A stretch of 5,523 nt of DNA from positions 1 through 5,523 of the forward strand of contig DAOVLV010000154.1 in NCBI GenBank assembly GCA_030631085.1. The letters are read 5' to 3'. This document shows positions 4,120 through 5,523 of the stretch, piece after piece. Positions within the stretch are counted from its first letter, which is position 1, and every line of letters starts with the position of its first letter. Both the position numbers and the translations under genes were made by a program. The notes under the pieces were generated by a model. That model was not told the DNA's origin and did no database searches. It saw nothing but the letters and a program-made list of their open reading frames with translations. This DNA comes from Planctomycetales bacterium (lineage in GTDB: Bacteria > Planctomycetota > Phycisphaerae > SM23-33).

Positions 4120-5523
4120 TTATTTATCCGCTGTTTTGGCGGATACTCCCTTTCCCAACGGCGCAACGGACGGTTTTTTACCCTTCCGTACCGATTTTAT
4201 TTTCCCCGGCGTTCCGGCCAGCACTTTTTTCGTGTCGGTTCCCGGATGCTTTTTCTTTTTAGCCTTTTTAACAGCCTGTTCCCACAATCGAATCGCCTCG
4301 CTCTGGAGTCCGAGTCGCCAGCAGGTATCCCCGGCATGGTCGAGCATAACCGGATACTGACCTGCTTCGGTTGAAATTACTCCGTCAAAAACGGTTTTCG
4401 CCTCGGAGAAGCGTCCCTGTTTGTACAGCACCCACCCAAAACTGTCCCTGATGGCGACGGAATTGGGTCTGGCCGCCAGGGCTTTGCGTATCATGGTCTC
4501 GGCCTTGTCCAGATCGATCCCCCTGTCGGCAAGGGAATATCCCAAATCGTTATTTATCATGGGGTCGTTTGGGTCGAGTTTATATATCTTCTCGGCGACT
4601 TTCATCGCTTCGGCTTCTTTTTCCATCGACACCAGCACCGTTCTCAGGATGTGAAGCGCCTGGGGTTGTTTCGGATGTGCCTCGGTGAGTTTACGGGCCA
4701 GTTCCAATGCCTGTTTCTTCCTGCCGGCCTTTGTGAGGATATATACAGGCGATCCTTTGGCGGTAAGAATTTTTTCAGTCCGCTTTGGGGTATTGGGAGG
4801 GAGTTTTTCCTGATGCTTGAGCCAATTTTCCGCAATTTTGAGAGCCTGGTCGTACTTTTCACCTTTAACCAGCAGGGCGACGACGAGACGATACACTTCG
4901 CCGGCATCATCTGACTCGTCGGCCAATTTCTGCCCAAGTTGCACCAGTTTTCCGAACTGCTCCTGCTTGGCGTATATCCCCAATTTCGTCGATAATAACC
5001 AATATCGCATCCATTTGTTCTTGTCGGAACCAAGCCACTCATCCACAATCGCGTGGGCCTTGTCATACTGCTTTGCCTCCATGAGTACCGCGATGATCAT
5101 ATTTCGGGGGCTTGGATTGCCCGGTTCGTTCCGAATCCATTTTTTGGCAGATGCGATCGCTTCGTCGTATTTCTTTGCGAGTCCGAAGATTCGTATTTTC
5201 TCGCTTCGAAGCGAGGAAAGCAGTGCCGGTTCGGGCGCCGATGCGATCCATCGGTCCAGAAGTCGCTGGGCCTTGTCGTAATGTTCAGCGGCTTCGTACG
5301 CCCTCATCGCCTGGAAACGTAACCTCGTGAGTGTCGCTTTATCAGGTTTTTCGCTCATCCACTGCTCGATAAGCCTCTCTACCCGCTCGTATCGCTTGAT
5401 TTGCAGCATGGACTCCAGCGCCACCATTCGTATTGCCGGTGTTACCGATTTTTGACCTGCGATTTCCTCTGCCGCTTCGGCAACCTGTTTGTCCAGACCG
5501 GCCTTGATAAGCGAATTGAGCCA
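4120..5523 (-). CDS. Tetratricopeptide-repeat protein, 5' end outside the window
   Basis: The frame has no stop up to the right edge, giving 467 C-terminal residues; the ATG at 5427 is internal because repeat-like sequence continues before it. Tandem helix-turn-helix units of 34-37 residues carry the TPR pattern, for example AEHYDKAQRLLDRW, AKKYDEAIASAKKW, AKQYDKAHAIVDEW and GEKYDQALKIAENW, then AGRKKQALELARKL. The later units NNDLGYSLADRGIDLDKAETMIRKA and IRDSFGWVLYKQGRFSEA match a widespread bacterial TPR type with an LGYxLADRG motif. The early units share a Trp at the end of helix B. The last ~50 residues are Lys-rich and probably disordered. TPR arrays bind protein partners; the partner is unknown, and localisation cannot be judged without the N-terminus. 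It lies upstream of yebC on the same strand, 107 bp away across the palindromic repeat. Confidence 0.9.
   Translation of the reverse strand, partial: WLNSLIKAGLDKQVAEAAEEIAGQKSVTPAIRMVALESMLQIKRYERVERLIEQWMSEKPDKATLTRLRFQAMRAYEAAEHYDKAQRLLDRWIASAPEPALLSSLRSEKIRIFGLAKKYDEAIASAKKWIRNEPGNPSPRNMIIAVLMEAKQYDKAHAIVDEWLGSDKNKWMRYWLLSTKLGIYAKQEQFGKLVQLGQKLADESDDAGEVYRLVVALLVKGEKYDQALKIAENWLKHQEKLPPNTPKRTEKILTAKGSPVYILTKAGRKKQALELARKLTEAHPKQPQALHILRTVLVSMEKEAEAMKVAEKIYKLDPNDPMINNDLGYSLADRGIDLDKAETMIRKALAARPNSVAIRDSFGWVLYKQGRFSEAKTVFDGVISTEAGQYPVMLDHAGDTCWRLGLQSEAIRLWEQAVKKAKKKKHPGTDTKKVLAGTPGKIKSVRKGKKPSVAPLGKGVSAKTADK

Overview
The window reads as ordinary bacterial chromosome of moderate G+C content with five protein genes. 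Two end-truncated genes bracket three complete ones. Gene content (a LID-less adenylate-kinase-like NMP kinase, an ISOC-type isochorismatase hydrolase, a cobalamin-domain-like protein with a basic tail, an octopine-dehydrogenase-superfamily enzyme, YebC and a TPR protein with a basic tail), together with a dispersed-type palindrome, would fit an environmental bacterium such as a planctomycete of the Phycisphaerae type. That placement is a weak inference; no rRNA or other lineage marker is present.

Layout: the + strand carries the 3' end of the kinase gene (to 353), a 78-bp gap with a four-copy heptamer repeat, then the isochorismatase-family hydrolase (432-968), closed by a strong intrinsic terminator (992-1039). 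Everything after that is on the - strand. The cobalamin-domain-like gene (1056-1829) converges on that terminator. Upstream of it is a 285-bp intergenic region (1830-2114) holding a candidate promoter built on an 11-bp direct repeat, a canonical G-quadruplex motif and a hairpin.

Further right, a TPR-protein gene (4120 to beyond the right edge), yebC (3248-4012) and the octopine/opine-type dehydrogenase (2115-3209) run head to tail on the - strand and may be co-transcribed. A nested 80-bp palindromic repeat (4025-4104) separates the TPR gene from yebC. Start sites for yebC and the dehydrogenase were set by clear Shine-Dalgarno sequences and by family N-termini, and both are shorter than the longest open frames.

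I see no obvious phage, CRISPR, toxin-antitoxin or biosynthetic cluster. The item most worth a second look is the cobalamin-domain-like protein. It keeps the CarH/MerR-type B12-domain framework, but the lower axial His of the E-x-H-x-x-G motif is replaced by Glu, and it ends in a histone-like Lys/Arg-rich tail. With its unusual upstream region, it could be a corrinoid-independent, nucleic-acid-associated regulator derived from a B12 sensor. That is an inference, not an established function.
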